Source: Podaxis mareebaensis (taxonomy: Eukaryota > Basidiomycota > Agaricomycetes > Agaricales > Agaricaceae). From it: a DNA stretch of 27,758 bases. A model generated the notes under the pieces. That model was given only the letters and a program-made list of their open reading frames with translations, ran no database searches and was not told the DNA's origin. The position numbers and the translations under genes are program-made. The stretch is from NCBI GenBank assembly GCA_018524725.1, contig JAEUWP010000217.1, positions 1-27,758 of the forward strand. The letters run 5' to 3'. Positions 9,351-19,295 of the stretch are shown piece by piece; positions within the stretch are counted from its first letter, which is position 1; the number at the start of each line of letters is the position of its first letter.

Positions 9351-11306
9351 GATATGCTTGACGGACTCTTGTGATCAGGTGGATGAGGCCTCGTCGAGAA
9401 GCGAGGGCGTCACAGAAGAGGTCGAGGGAGAACAAGATGTGGATGTGGAGACGATGGACGGTTCTTGAATCCCAGGGAACATATTTTCACCAGATTCAGC
9501 CAACGTTAGCACAGCTTACGACAGATCTACAAAGGTATTTGCGTTAATGATGTTCTTCTTACTTGTAAACCATTGACGCAGAGGCACCGTATCAATGTGC
9601 CTCAGGTTTCACAAGCCGCGTCCTCGAAAGTGGCGCCCAGCTATCGGGCTTGTATGCGTATAGACCATGGGAGGAGTCAACGGGCTGTGAGAAGTGGAAC
9701 AGGGTAAGAAATTACAAAGAAAATGAGTTGGAGGCGGAAAATACTCCCATAGTGATCGGGGAAGTTATTGGTCCGCTCGAGACCTATGGCCGCAATGAAG
9801 CGAAATAAAGAGGGCGGAAAGGATAACTCACCTACAGCTCTATCACCCATTGATCCGTTATGAGAATCGACAGCCTGCTAGCACACAAGTGCTCCATCTG
9901 AGAGCGGTGGGGAGAACGCGTCGCAACTGCAGTGCTATTGATTTCCTGGGCGATTTCTCTCTGCAAATTTCTGTCAGTCAAATTCTCCCCTAGCACAAGC
10001 GAACTTCAAGCACTGGCCATCAATGAGACCCTTGAAAACGTCCTGGAGCTTGTAGGCGCCGCCCCTTGAGATGAAAGAATGAAAGAGTGTAAATTACAAG
10101 GCAGGGACCATACCAAAGGCACGAACAACAGATAGAGTTGACGACATGCGTGGTGGGAAACCCCGTGATGTAGGGTGATTGATGTGACAAAGTGGACTTG
10201 TGTATTAGTCGTCCCCCGTTCACAAGTACCACCACTTAACCACCATTCAGCGGGACCTCTTCCGCGCTTTTCTGGTCGCTCTCCGGAATTCCGTTGGCTG
10301 TTCAAGTGAGTTCTCACCTTTCTCTTGCCGTGTCCGGTTTAATCGTTTATTCACGCAGGTGTTTGGGCCTTCCCGACTTCCACGAAGTTTCCTTACGCTG
10401 CAAGCTCCTCCGACCTCTTCAGTCCGACCTCCACTTTCACCTTAATACAGTACGCACAGCACGCGCTCTCTAGATCCTCATTCTCTAGATCCTCGTTGTA
10501 GAGGTCAGTTTGATGGTTGGGAGCGGGACGGCCAAACTCAATTGTAATGTGTTCAAGGTATGCGCTTCGCCTTCTTAGAGAATTCCGGCATCGATAATCG
10601 CTTGGACCAGTGATATCAAGCATTCGGGTGCCCATCTTCCACTTCGAACTTGAAATTCTCAATGGCACTCATCCCAAGCCTCCCATATAAAACATGATCT
10701 TCACCGACAGCCAGCTCGTAGGGACGTAGTTGCGTCCACAATGATGCACAGCAGTGAGCTTCGCTGTCAACAGATTGCTCGCACACCATGGCCCAATAGC
10801 ACCCCTTTCTCACCGCGCACAAGTGAACCCCTTCAAAATGATGTCGAGGACGTTCTAGAACCCATCGGGTCATCCTTATTTGCATGTGAGTGTCCGGAAC
10901 GCAAATACCGATGCCGCATATTCTGACAATGCATGCGAGCGTGGTCGGCGACAGCGAGTACGCGGGCCCTTTGGTGGCAAACGTTGCAATTCTCAAGGAT
11001 GTAAGCTGTCGCTATTTGGTCTTGGTTCATTTGCTCAGCTCTTTGGCGCTTTCAGGTGAGCCCGCAAGCATACCAAACCAACCAATTATTTCCATGCTCC
11101 ACCCTGCCCTTGTGGGTTCTGGGGTGCAGGAAATATGAGTATGATCTGATCTCCTTGGGGGAGGGGGGTGACCGCTGAGGCTTTTCGCACGTCATATTTA
11201 CTTTGCTCAAGAATTCCGTCATCGGGGATGGATGCTCTATGAAAGCCGCACCTCCGCGGCCGTTCGATACCACCCTCGTTGCCATCTTTCCCCCTTCCCG
11301 GGACGT
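9351..11306. other. Possible exons of an unrecognised gene, not resolved
   Basis: Scattered plus-strand segments look exon-like, with GT/AG flanks: about 9583-9706 (acceptor GACGCAG, donor GTAAGA; reads APYQCASGFTSRVLESG), about 10362-10450 (acceptor CACGCAG), 10928-11001 (MHASVVGDSEYAGPLVANVA, donor GTAAGC) and 11057-11175 (acceptor TTTCAG to a TGA). Minus-strand frames at 10996-10616 and 10668-10393 compete; the latter holds a doubled 15-bp gaggatctagagaay unit. I could not build one consistent gene model on either strand, so no CDS is called. Confidence 0.25.
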
Positions 11307-11312
11307 TATAAA
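11307..11312 (+). promoter_or_regulatory. Putative TATA box of copy C
   Basis: TATAAA about 41-46 bp upstream of the copy C ATG, the same spacing class as in copies A and B. Confidence 0.55.
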
Positions 11313-11352
11313 TGCAATGGGTGAGTGAACACAATTTCCCATCACTCTCACC

Positions 11353-11900
11353 ATGGGCTACACCTCCGTTGCTGAAATGTTCGAAATGGGTAATTTCGTC
11401 AACCACAGTGGAATGCTCGACAAGGAACACGAAGTCATCCATGTACCATGCACAATCGTGGAGGTCAGATCGTTCGTGTATTTCTGGGGACACTGCTGAC
11501 AGAGACTCGCAGTGTGATGGCTTTGTTGCAACAGCCAAGACCACGGACGACATAACCATATATGTCATCCTCCAGTGGAGGGATGGAGGGGTGATAAACG
11601 GCGAAGTATGTTTCTTGAAACTGTTTTACTTCACTCGACTGACGTATTTTTTCAGCCGGTTGAATTGCCTGGTAGCCGTGTCATCTTTACCGGGAGGGTT
11701 TTTGGTCCAGGGACTGGACTACTGATGTACAGTGTCAGGGTATTAGAAGACGATGATCCCTGTGAGCGTCTTAACCTGCATCGATGGCTCAGAAATTGAT
11801 GCAAAATGTAGCGATGACACGACTGGATGAAATGATTGAGTTTCTGCGGCGTCGTCGGTCGACAGGCTCTCTCTCAATGAGTTCTATTGAGAGCGAATGA
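11353..11900 (+). CDS. RPA3/Rfa3-like small OB-fold protein, copy C
   Basis: Exons 11353-11463, 11513-11605, 11656-11761 and 11812-11900 (132 aa); introns of 49, 50 and 50 nt. Exons 1-3 have exactly the lengths of those of copy B (111, 93 and 106 nt), and the phases are identical to copies A and B. Key segments: EMFEMGNFVNHSGML, VIHVPCTIVE, TAKTTDDITIYVILQWRDGG, GSRVIFTGRVFGPGTGLLMYS, LEDDDPS, MTRLDEMIEFLRRRR and a Ser-rich tail. Copy C is closer to B at the N-terminus and C-terminal helix and closer to A in the VFGPG loop. Its opposite orientation, 5 kb from A, implies dispersal rather than simple tandem duplication. The lack of in-frame stops in three copies suggests selection for protein coding. 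The OB-fold/RPA3 reading is inference. Confidence 0.7.
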
Positions 11901-12551
11901 AGTAGGGAGGGATGTATTATGTCGTCGTTGTGTCGGATTAAAGTGTGCTCATCCGCTGTGAGAAATTTCTTGTCGACAACTCGCGTTACCCACCAATAAG
12001 TGATGATACCTGTCAGCTGCCCTCAACGGGCGAAATCAATCTGAGGGTCATGAGTTTTCCTCGTCCGTGCATGAGTGTTCGTCGGGGATGAGGTTCAACA
12101 CAGTCGTCTTTGATTCTATCACGTTAGCTTGGCACTCGGGATCAGTGCATACAACTTACCATGTCACTGTTTGTCATCGACGATGGTGAGATACTCCTAC
12201 TCCCAAACTGCTGCGTCGTTCTGTTTGGCGCAATAGTATTTTACCAGTTGGCGTAAGGTACACACGCCGTTTGTTTTTGATAGGTGTTCCAAACAATCGA
12301 CAATTTGAACACAATTCTGATGACCGATTGACAGGCAAATCACTTCCACTTCGCCGAGCCTTGTCCCACCGCCACTAAAGGCACAGACGCCCCGCACCAT
12401 GACCACAGCAACTGCCTCATCTCTCAAGCTTCGGCATGAATGGCTTGGCCCCAAAACATCAGAAGACTGCAAGCCTGACGTCCTTCAGGGGATGGATGTT
12501 CCTTAGCCAGAACCTGGGCCAATCATAGTCTAAAAACCTCCACCCCCATAG
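11901..12551. other. Intergenic; possible upstream exons of the decayed gene
   Basis: A start-like ATG followed by SLFVIDDG and a GTGAGA donor (12161-12187) and an open segment MTTATASSLKLRHEWLGP (from 12410) may be earlier exons of the eroded gene at 12552-13015. Neither could be joined to it in a consistent phase. Otherwise nothing is recognised. Confidence 0.25.
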
Positions 12552-13015
12552 GTGTTACCGTCAAGGACGGGAAGGTAAGCATTCCTTCCAATTACCCCAC
12601 CAATCTTCAAAGCTCATTGGTTTTCACGAGCACCCTGGTTGTCACGCCGTCTGGAGAATTTCAAATATCCACACATCCCACAGGTGCTAGCTATCCAATG
12701 CGAGTTTCTCTGGAACCCCATACTATGCCTAAAAGTATCCTCTACGACGAGAGCTGATAGAAGCTGTGAGGAAACTGGTGTCGGGGGTCGACTTCCATTG
12801 TCTGGAGCTCTCGGATGCGACGCCAGAATAAGTGATTACCGTGAGTCTCAAGCACGTCGTCGCGGATGTTTCTGGCTTACAACTATATATCGATATCCGG
12901 AGGTAAACTCTACGTCCGGACGTCCGATGGCAGAATTATTCCCTCAATATACGTCAAGGATGCCAGTATCCGCCCAAGGGCTTTCGCTGTCTCCCTTCTC
13001 CCCCCGAGCTCCTAA
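12552..13015 (+). pseudogene. Decayed gene of unknown family
   Basis: After an acceptor at 12551, a short exon (GVTVKDGK) ends at a GTAAGC donor (12575), and reading resumes after CCACAG at 12683. Downstream, coherent protein-like segments occur in successive frames: YPMRVSLEPHTMPKSILYDE; then ELIEAVRKLVSGVDFHCLEL; then, after an in-frame TAA near 12831, VSLKHVVADVSGLQLYIDI; then, after another shift near 12900, KLYVRTSDGRIIPSIYVKDA to a TAA at 13013-13015. Two frame changes plus one nonsense codon indicate a pseudogene. I do not recognise the family. Confidence 0.4.
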
Positions 13016-13109
13016 CCTCCACCGCCATCCAATACCCCCATACGCTCGTCATCAGCTCGAAAGGCATACCGTTCCTCCCTTATCACCGTGGTAGGCTGGC
13101 TTCCATGAC

Positions 13110-13600
13110 ACTCGTCGTCCGCTCCCGAGACAGCATTCGTCGGCGATGAATACCCCTGCTTACTGGCGAGCCATTTGCTAGGTTTTATGTGAGCATCCGT
13201 CGTCGACGAGCGCTCAGTTTGGCTTTGTGGTGATACTCCTGTGATTTGACGGGTTTAAGTCAGCATCCATCATCAACGAGTGCTCCCACTCCCCTGGTTG
13301 TGGTACTGACTCACGCCATGTTTGGAATGCGTGGTGCTGCAGTTCGTTGAGCCTTGAACGAGCGTTCGTCCGCTATGATTTCACTCATAAATGCACGTCA
13401 CTGTAGGGCTTGGTGGCAGAATCCTGCAGCACTGGGCCACAGTTTGTATTCGTAGACGAACACATTCTTGTACGTCTTAGCTATGATACATGAACTGGAC
13501 CTACGTTGCCCAAGTGCCTCGGTTGATGGCGGATGGGAAGGCTCGGTGGCGGCCTGTGACTAGTTTGCACCGGCGTGGGGTTTTGCACTGGTGTGAGGCC
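13110..13600. repeat. First block of the degenerate palindrome-centred repeat array
   Basis: Units such as gcattcgtcggcgatgaat (13133), gcatccgtcgtcgacgagc (13193), gcatccatcatcaacgagtg (13263) and gcgttcgtccgctatga (13362) recur every 60-100 bp. They are each followed by an actcctg/gctcccac-like and a ctggtggtg-like segment. A block catarrtgcacgtc...gtagggcttggtggc...cagtttgtattcgtagacgaac (13386-13465) recurs at about 15953 and 17020. No gene is supported. Confidence 0.65.
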
Positions 13601-13609
13601 TGCCACCAG

Positions 13610-14440
13610 ACCTTCGACAACGAATTTGCAGACGTGCGTGGTCCACTAGAGCTTCTTTGACGATCCTGCAATGGTGTGGTCCACCATCACCGTTTCTTGA
13701 CAACAATTGCACAGAGACGTGTGGTCCACCACCGGAGCTTCGACGACGACAAATACATAGTGATCATTGCAGCTCTTCAAAGACAGCCAGCGAGATGACC
13801 TCAGGCTTGAAGCAACCCGTCTGTGACGACCTGCGATGCGCTATGCGATCGAGGGCTGGATCCGTTCTGTACGATTATCAGACTATACGTATTTATTCGC
13901 AGATATTCGACTTCCGGGAGTGTGTTGAACGCGTGGCATGAAATTCGTGCACGCCGACTTTCCCAGATCTTCGTTGATGAGCTACGAGCCATCTGACGAG
14001 CTGCATCTGTTTCCTTGCAGGAGTATATCTACACACCTCTGGCAGGCTCCCTCCTATAGACTCGTCTGGTATCATAATGGAACACGGGTTCACTAGCATC
14101 GGTGCTCGTTTATTTTCGATGAGCGCGTGTGTCTACTTGTACAGAGCTTGAAAATTTCATCGATGGTACCCATAATACAAAGATCAGAGGAAAGCCGCCT
14201 ACAATGGGCAAAAGTAGGCATGTAAGGACAAGCAATGAAAGGAAATTTTCTGAGCAACTACGCACCTTCATCGATGAGTCATCCCTTTTCGCCTCCCTGC
14301 CTGACCAACAATCATCCCCTGCTGCACGGTCCATTGTTTGTTCATAGAATCGACGACGTTTTGTTGCTGTGTGGTACTGGTGATGACATCGGAATGCCGT
14401 CAATTTCCACTGCTTTGCTTGTCCATGGCGTCGACGAAGA
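13610..14440 (-). repeat. Right arm of the long imperfect inverted repeat
   Basis: Reverse complement of the left arm at 7581-8230 (shared blocks listed there). It is about 190 bp longer because 13895-14090 has no counterpart in the left arm. That segment begins after gtacgattatcagactatacg and ends before the gatgctcgttta-like boundary, so it is either an insertion here or a deletion on the left. Confidence 0.75.
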
Positions 14441-15200
14441 CTTGCTACCGTCTAGTAGTAAATGCTCTCGGGTGGCACCTATGAGCGGCACCCTCCGTAT
14501 TCCATCTGCCTTGAGCAACTATAAAAAGGCGCTGATCGGAGAGAGAGAGCATGGCACGTTCTCGTCGGAATCTGAAGGCATTCAAGCATAGGTTGGATGA
14601 ACCCTCGATACCTTATGTGGAAAGCACCAGGGACTGGAGAATTACGAACACCAGTATGCTAGGTGCCTTGAGCAGCAGGCGGTGGCAAACGCAGTATGGA
14701 CCAAGTAATCAGCTCAACGCCGGTGTTAGACATGCAAGATTCGCCTTCCGAATGCACTCGTCGTTGACGAGCTTTCCACGAAGTTTTACTATCCCTTTTT
14801 TCCCATGCGCCCGGAATTCGTCTTGGGTCGTGCAAATCTCGTCGACAGAGTGGTCCGTAATGTTTCTGCGGAGCGGTGGGTCCATGTAGCCCACAATGTA
14901 CAGATGCCAACAAACTCTCAAACGCTGAAGAGCTCGCTGCTATCCTGCGGCGTCAGTTCTGGCCGCTGCATAACGCTGAGGAAAGCAACCAAGATTGGGC
15001 TCATGCCGCTGGAGTTTCCGGGGGTCTTACGGAAATGGATGCTTGTAGAGCATTTTCAAGGGGTCCGATTAGGATGTTCCTGAGCTCATTGAAATCAACT
15101 CGAAAACCCTTCCAAGCCCACCGAAATCACGAAGCTTTTCCCTGAAATATAATCAAGTAGCCTTAGTTCTCTGTAGTTGATAACAGGAAACGGAGGTTCA
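14441..15200 (+). other. Unassigned; contains a protein-like open segment
   Basis: Plus-strand 14876-15145 is open and reads an amphipathic acidic segment (NAEELAAILRRQFWPLHNAE, then AHAAGVSGGLTEMDACRAF) preceded by an acceptor-like TGTACAG at 14902. I find no matching upstream exons and do not recognise a family. It may be an isolated exon or relic. The rest of the stretch shows nothing clear. Confidence 0.25.
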
Positions 15201-15453
15201 CACCTCGAGGACACCTGATTGACGGTGGTGTGAGTGGACTCGTCGTATTCTTCATGGAAAGGGCATCCAGGAAAGCCCAACTGATCTGTGCTGTTCCTTA
15301 CGCTTGTCATTCGCATCAACGAAATTTCGTTCCTGTGGGGTGGTGGTGATGGTACCGAGACGCTATCAATTGCCGCTGCTTCATGTAAGCGACTATTCAT
15401 CGTCGTCGACGAACACTCCGGGCGGTGATAGTCCTGCAAGTGCCCAGAGGCTG

Positions 15454-15519
15454 GTTTGTTTAGCAGTAATGACGAAATGACGATGCAGTCTGCCAGATTT
15501 TGAGTGAACGTTCATCGGC
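15454..15519 (+). repeat. 66-bp direct repeat, copy 1
   Basis: gtttgtttagcagtaatgac through ttcatcggc, nearly identical to 15613-15678 (one substitution seen: gacgaaatg versus gacggaatg). It is far better conserved than the surrounding array. Confidence 0.85.
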
Positions 15520-15612
15520 AACGAATCATCAATGACGAACACCCTTGCTTCTCGGCGATAGTGCTACCACTCGTTGGGCTTTGAGTAAGCATTCGTTCGT
15601 CGACGAACGTCT

Positions 15613-15678
15613 GTTTGTTTAGCAGTAATGACGGAATGACGATGCAGTCTGCCAGATTTTGAGTGAACGTTCATCGGC
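15613..15678 (+). repeat. 66-bp direct repeat, copy 2
   Basis: Second copy, offset 159 bp from the first, with the same boundaries. Confidence 0.85.
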
Positions 15679-15867
15679 GATGAACACTTCTGCTTACCTG
15701 CGGCATTAGCGATAATCTCCGGGTCTGAGCGCCATTCATTGAGGATGACGTATGCCTCCCTGGTGGCAATTGCATTGCAATCTGCCAGTTTTTGAGCGAG
15801 CGTTCTTTGACGACGAATGCTCCTGCCTACCTGTGACGGTGTTGCCATACACTGGGTTTTGAGCGAC

Positions 15868-16150
15868 TGTTCCCAAACAACTACCGGGAGGAGCGGTCCT
15901 GAATTCGTTCTGGTCTTGGGTGTCCATTCATCGACGACAGTTTTCACTCATAGATGTATGCTATGGCAGGGCTTGGTGGCATTGGATGTCCCGTACTGAG
16001 CCGCAGCTTGTATTTGTCGATGACGAACGCGTTCATTTCATCCAGGATGTATCCACCATGCTTTTTACTGCTACTGTTGCTGTTATTGCTATGCTTCATA
16101 AGCGTATGTTAGTCTGGGATAATGCGCTTACTCACTTGCAGATCATTCAT
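15868..16150 (+). repeat. Higher-order repeat, copy 1 (~1.07-kb offset)
   Basis: Collinear blocks: accgggaggagcggtcctgaa, gtccattcatcgacga, catagatgta, gggcttggtggcattgga, gcagcttgtatttgtcgatg, gactgctactgttgctgttat-like, cttcataagcgtatgtta, gataatgcgcttactcac, ttgcag. The same series recurs at 16936-17215. Confidence 0.75.
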
Positions 16151-16935
16151 CGCCGACGAACAGATTGGACAGAGCAATTTGGCGGTCTTGGGCGAGCATC
16201 CATCAAAAATGAAGGCTCCTGCCTACCACTGGTGGTGGTGTCTGTCTCCGGGTTTTGAGTGAGTATTCATCGTCGTTGATGAGCACCTGCTTGGCAGTTG
16301 TGGCACCGGGGTTCATCGAGTCCCGAGTGAGCCTTCGTCCTTTGAGTGAGCTTTCGTCGATGACGAATACACTGCTTACTGGTAGCACCATATCCACTTG
16401 CCAGTTTCGAGCGAGCGTTCATCATCGACAAACACCCCTGCGCTTGATGGTGGTACTGTGTTGTTCGCCGGTTTGTGGGTGAACGTTTGCCTATGATGAA
16501 TGCTCCTGCTGCGTGATGGCATTGCTGTTTTGAGCGCGCATCCGTCGTCTTCGACGAACGCTCTTGGTAGTGCTCCTGCAACTGGCCAGATTTGAGCGCA
16601 AGTTCATCGGCAACGAGCACCTCTGCTCATGGGTGATGGTGCTGCCGCCTCCTTGTCTTGGTTGCTGCTGTTGCTGTGTCTTGGTTGAGTGTTCACGGAC
16701 AAATGCCTTGGGGTGGTGGTGCTGCAGTCGCTGAGTTCGGCGGAAGTGTTCGTCTTCGCGCTGATGGCACTCCCATTCACTTGCTTTTGAGTGACTGATC
16801 ATCGTCATCAAAGAACGCCTATTTGGTGGTGATGTTGCTGCAATCGACTGGATTTTGAGTAAGCATTTGTCATCGACGAATAATCCCGCCTGCCTGTGAT
16901 GCCATCGTATTGCCATCCACCGAGCTTTGAACGAC

Positions 16936-17215
16936 TGCTGTTTTCCCCCACCACCGGGTGGGGGTGGTGCTGAAGTTGCCTGGTCCTGAGCGTCCATTCA
17001 TCGATGATGGCTTCACCCATAGATGTACACCGCAGTAGGGCTTGATGGCGTTGGAGCGTCGCCATACTGAATCGCAGCTTGTATTCGTCGACGACGAACA
17101 CGTTCATGCCATTGAGGATGCATCTGCTGCGGTTTTGACTGCTACTGTTACTGTTACGCTTCATGAGTGGATGTTCACCTCGGATAACGTGCTTACTCAC
17201 CTGCAGGTCTTTCGT
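16936..17215 (+). repeat. Higher-order repeat, copy 2
   Basis: Same block order as 15868-16150 (accgggtgggggtggtgctgaa, gtccattcatcgatga, catagatgta, gggcttgatggcgttgga, gcagcttgtattcgtcgacg, gactgctactgttactgtta, cttcatgagtggatgttc, gataacgtgcttactcac, ctgcag). A partial third copy lies at about 13386-13470. Confidence 0.75.
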
Positions 17216-17640
17216 CCTCAACAAAGAGGCGAATAGAGAGAACTAGGCGACCTGAGTGCTCTCGTGCTCAGCTGGTCCTAATGCAGCGATGTCGTCGATG
17301 GTTTTCAATGCTTCTCACGCCATGCATCGCTGTCAACATGTATCCTTGTGGCACTTCATCCACGATGAATCGTGACAAATACTCGCCGGGTGGTGGGCGT
17401 TCATCGATGATGAATCTACCCCTGGCCTGCTAATAAAATTGTGCTTAATTGTACTTTATTGAGTGCAGTAAGAACATGTACCGGCATGTGATAATTCTAT
17501 GCAACTCGTCGCCGATGAATTGACCCATCCATCATTGGGCACGCCGATTATTGCACACCTAGTGTTTATTGCACAACTTGTCCATAACGTAGGTATACTA
17601 TACTCAACCTCGACTCTAACGCAGCACATAGGTTTTATAT

Positions 17641-17942
17641 TCATCCTTGATGAAGTTTGTGGGAAACTGAGGCGATCTATGGCATGGTATCACCAGTGGA
17701 TGGGATCAGAATCATAAACAATTATAATATGCCACTAACCCACCCTTTCTTTGCGCTTTTGTACAACTCATCCTTGCTGGCCTTTCGTTTCTGCTTCTGC
17801 TTTCTCTGCTTGGCTCGCTTGGATCCCTGAGTCTGGGCAGTTGGGCATATCACTTCGATGAACTTTGCTGACAAAACTCAGACCCACCTGCGGGACAGCC
17901 TTGGATGACACTGACCTTCCAAACGACCTCTCCACCAGAAGT
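17641..17942 (-). CDS. Candidate 3' exons of an unknown gene with a basic tail
   Basis: A consistent three-piece 3' end can be built on the minus strand: 17942-17916 (after TTCTTTAG), 17867-17740 and 17676-17641, with introns of 48 and 63 nt and matching phases. It reads FWWRGRLEAKFIEVICPTAQ, then a Lys/Arg/Gln-rich stretch (KRAKQRKQKQKRKASKDEL) that could be a nuclear localisation signal, then WIASVSHKLHQG and stop. Upstream exons were not resolved. A competing single open frame (18226-17768, 152 aa) covers part of the region in another frame. No family recognised. Confidence 0.3.
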
Positions 17943-18700
17943 CTAAAGAAGATCCAGGTGCAATGGCGGGAAGAGCGGGCGTAGTCGTCTTCGCAGAGGA
18001 CAGAAGCTATGATCCGCTGCATTATTGCCGGCTGTTTGGTGGAAGCCTCCCATTTATTTGGCAGAAGCCTCCTGCGTCCAAACAATGAAACTAGCGGCAA
18101 CGAATTACCCTTCGTTATCGTTGTCATCGAGGACATGCGAGTGTGTTTTGCGGATAAAGCTAAACGCCCTGGTGAGTGCTTTGTCTCTGCCAGGCAGTCC
18201 CATCGACCATTGTATTCCTGCAGCACAGGTGCTTATCCTCTGTTGGCGTAATATCCTCCTGGCTTATGTGAACTCTCACGCAACGATGGATCTCCGAGGT
18301 TGTACGATAGAAGCGTGATGCCCGCCATCCTGCTTCCGTTGTCTTCGAAGTCGAATCGAAGGCTCGCGGTGGCTATGAATATCACCTACTGGTGTTCGGA
18401 GTAAAGGGAGGTACGTCGTCCTGCAGAGCGTATACAGAGAATCACACCCATCCGTTGATAGCAGGAACCTCCGGGTTAATTGCTTCCACACTGGGGGGTG
18501 CATCTTCAGAAGCGGTTCCAGTATCGGTGATGTCGCGGCACTAGCGCCTGAACACGAAGAGTACTTGTGAGTTGCCAGGAGCCTATCAAGCAAAGTTCTC
18601 TGACTGATTCGCACTTATCTAAGGTGCATGCCTTCGTGTCCCTCCCTATGGTAATTGCCGTCATGGACGGCTTTGCACGAGACCTTTAGGTTTTTTTTTC
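17943..18700. other. Unresolved stretch
   Basis: Both strands contain protein-like short frames. On the minus strand 18533-18450 reads DITDTGTASEDAPPSVEAIN. On the plus strand 18082-18170 ends at a GTGAGT donor after FVIVVIEDMRVCFADKAKRP. None can be chained with normal-length introns, so no gene is called. Confidence 0.25.
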
Positions 18701-18708
18701 TGGCCAGA

Positions 18709-18715
18709 CATAAAA
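18709..18715 (+). promoter_or_regulatory. Putative TATA-like element of copy D
   Basis: CATAAAA about 35-41 bp upstream of the copy D ATG, just after a run of nine T. Confidence 0.35.
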
Positions 18716-18749
18716 CCGGGACCATCCTGGTCGTCGCCAGGTCAGAACC

Positions 18750-19295
18750 ATGCCCCCAATACTCGAGGACGGAGCCGATCTCACCTATATAGAGTACCTG
18801 AGAGGCACTCCCCCCGTCAACGGATACATTCTCGATGTGTTTGCCCGTTTCCATCTGACTGCCCGCCTCCCCTGCCAGGTTATTGAGGTAAGTTATACCA
18901 GCACCATCTGGAGATAATCCTGTTTCGACTGATGGTATCCTTGAAGTGGAATTCGCAATATGCCAAAGTCAAAACCCTCGATGACTGCGAAGTAAAGGTC
19001 AACCTAGTGCGGGTAAGCGACACAGTCCCATTTCACCAGCATTGATGGCTTACATCAGGTCAGGGAACAGTTCTCCAGACTCGTTGGGTTGACTTCACGG
19101 TCATGGTTATCAGCGCCACTGAAGCGACGATGCTGGAGCATGAGGCACTTGATGACGGTCTGGGTAAGCACTCATTTGATCATCCAACCAGCCACGAAAG
19201 CTTACACAGCGTTAGACTTCGAAAAGATTGGCGCTTGCATTGAACGGCTGCTCATGCCGAGGACTTGGGGTATAGAATGTCCTCATGGTCGTTGA
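18750..19295 (+). CDS. RPA3/Rfa3-like small OB-fold protein, divergent copy D
   Basis: Exons 18750-18887, 18947-19012, 19064-19163 and 19210-19295 (129 aa); introns of 59, 51 and 46 nt with GTAAGT/GTAAGC/GTAAGC donors. The phase pattern 0, 0, 1 equals that of copies A-C although the sequence is much more divergent and exon 2 is nine codons shorter. Landmarks: PPVNGYILDVF, ARLPCQVIE ending exon 1; YAKVKTLDDCEVKVNLVR; RWVDFTVMVISATEATMLEH; LDFEKIGACIERLL as the last helix. This copy is the one most like eukaryotic RPA14: VN-x-L near the start, DD-x-x-VKV hairpin, WV-x-x-x-V-V strand with AT, then LD-x-x-x-x-x-x-I-L. The longer acidic N-terminus (ILEDGADLTYIEYL) is unusual. Assignment is inference from pattern. 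Confidence 0.6.

Larger units (their letters stand above)
15200..17450. repeat. Main block of the degenerate palindrome-centred repeat array
   Basis: Dozens of diverged copies of a unit approximating ttttgagtgagcgttcatcg + tcgacgaaygctcctgcctac + ctggtggtggtgctgc recur at irregular 60-160 bp intervals (e.g. 15404, 15508, 15592, 15666, 15798, 16150, 16265, 16353, 16410, 16540, 16600, 16868, 17084). The core is a near-palindrome around GTCGAC. Long minus-strand open frames here (168, 138 and 127 aa) are His/Ser/Arg-rich products of the repeat and are not called as genes. Confidence 0.75.

Noticed and set aside
15736..15780. Minus-strand AYVILNEW segment resembling exon 2 of the OB-fold family
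   Set aside because: The DNA fits the local repeat unit and there are no accompanying exons 1, 3 or 4; treated as coincidence.
15564..17224. Long minus-strand open frames (127, 117, 168 and 138 aa) in the repeat array
   Set aside because: Composition follows the repeat unit (His, Ser, Arg runs) and the frame changes between units; they are most likely products of the repeat.
18615..18854. 79-aa minus-strand frame
   Set aside because: Antisense to exon 1 of OB-fold copy D, with no motif.
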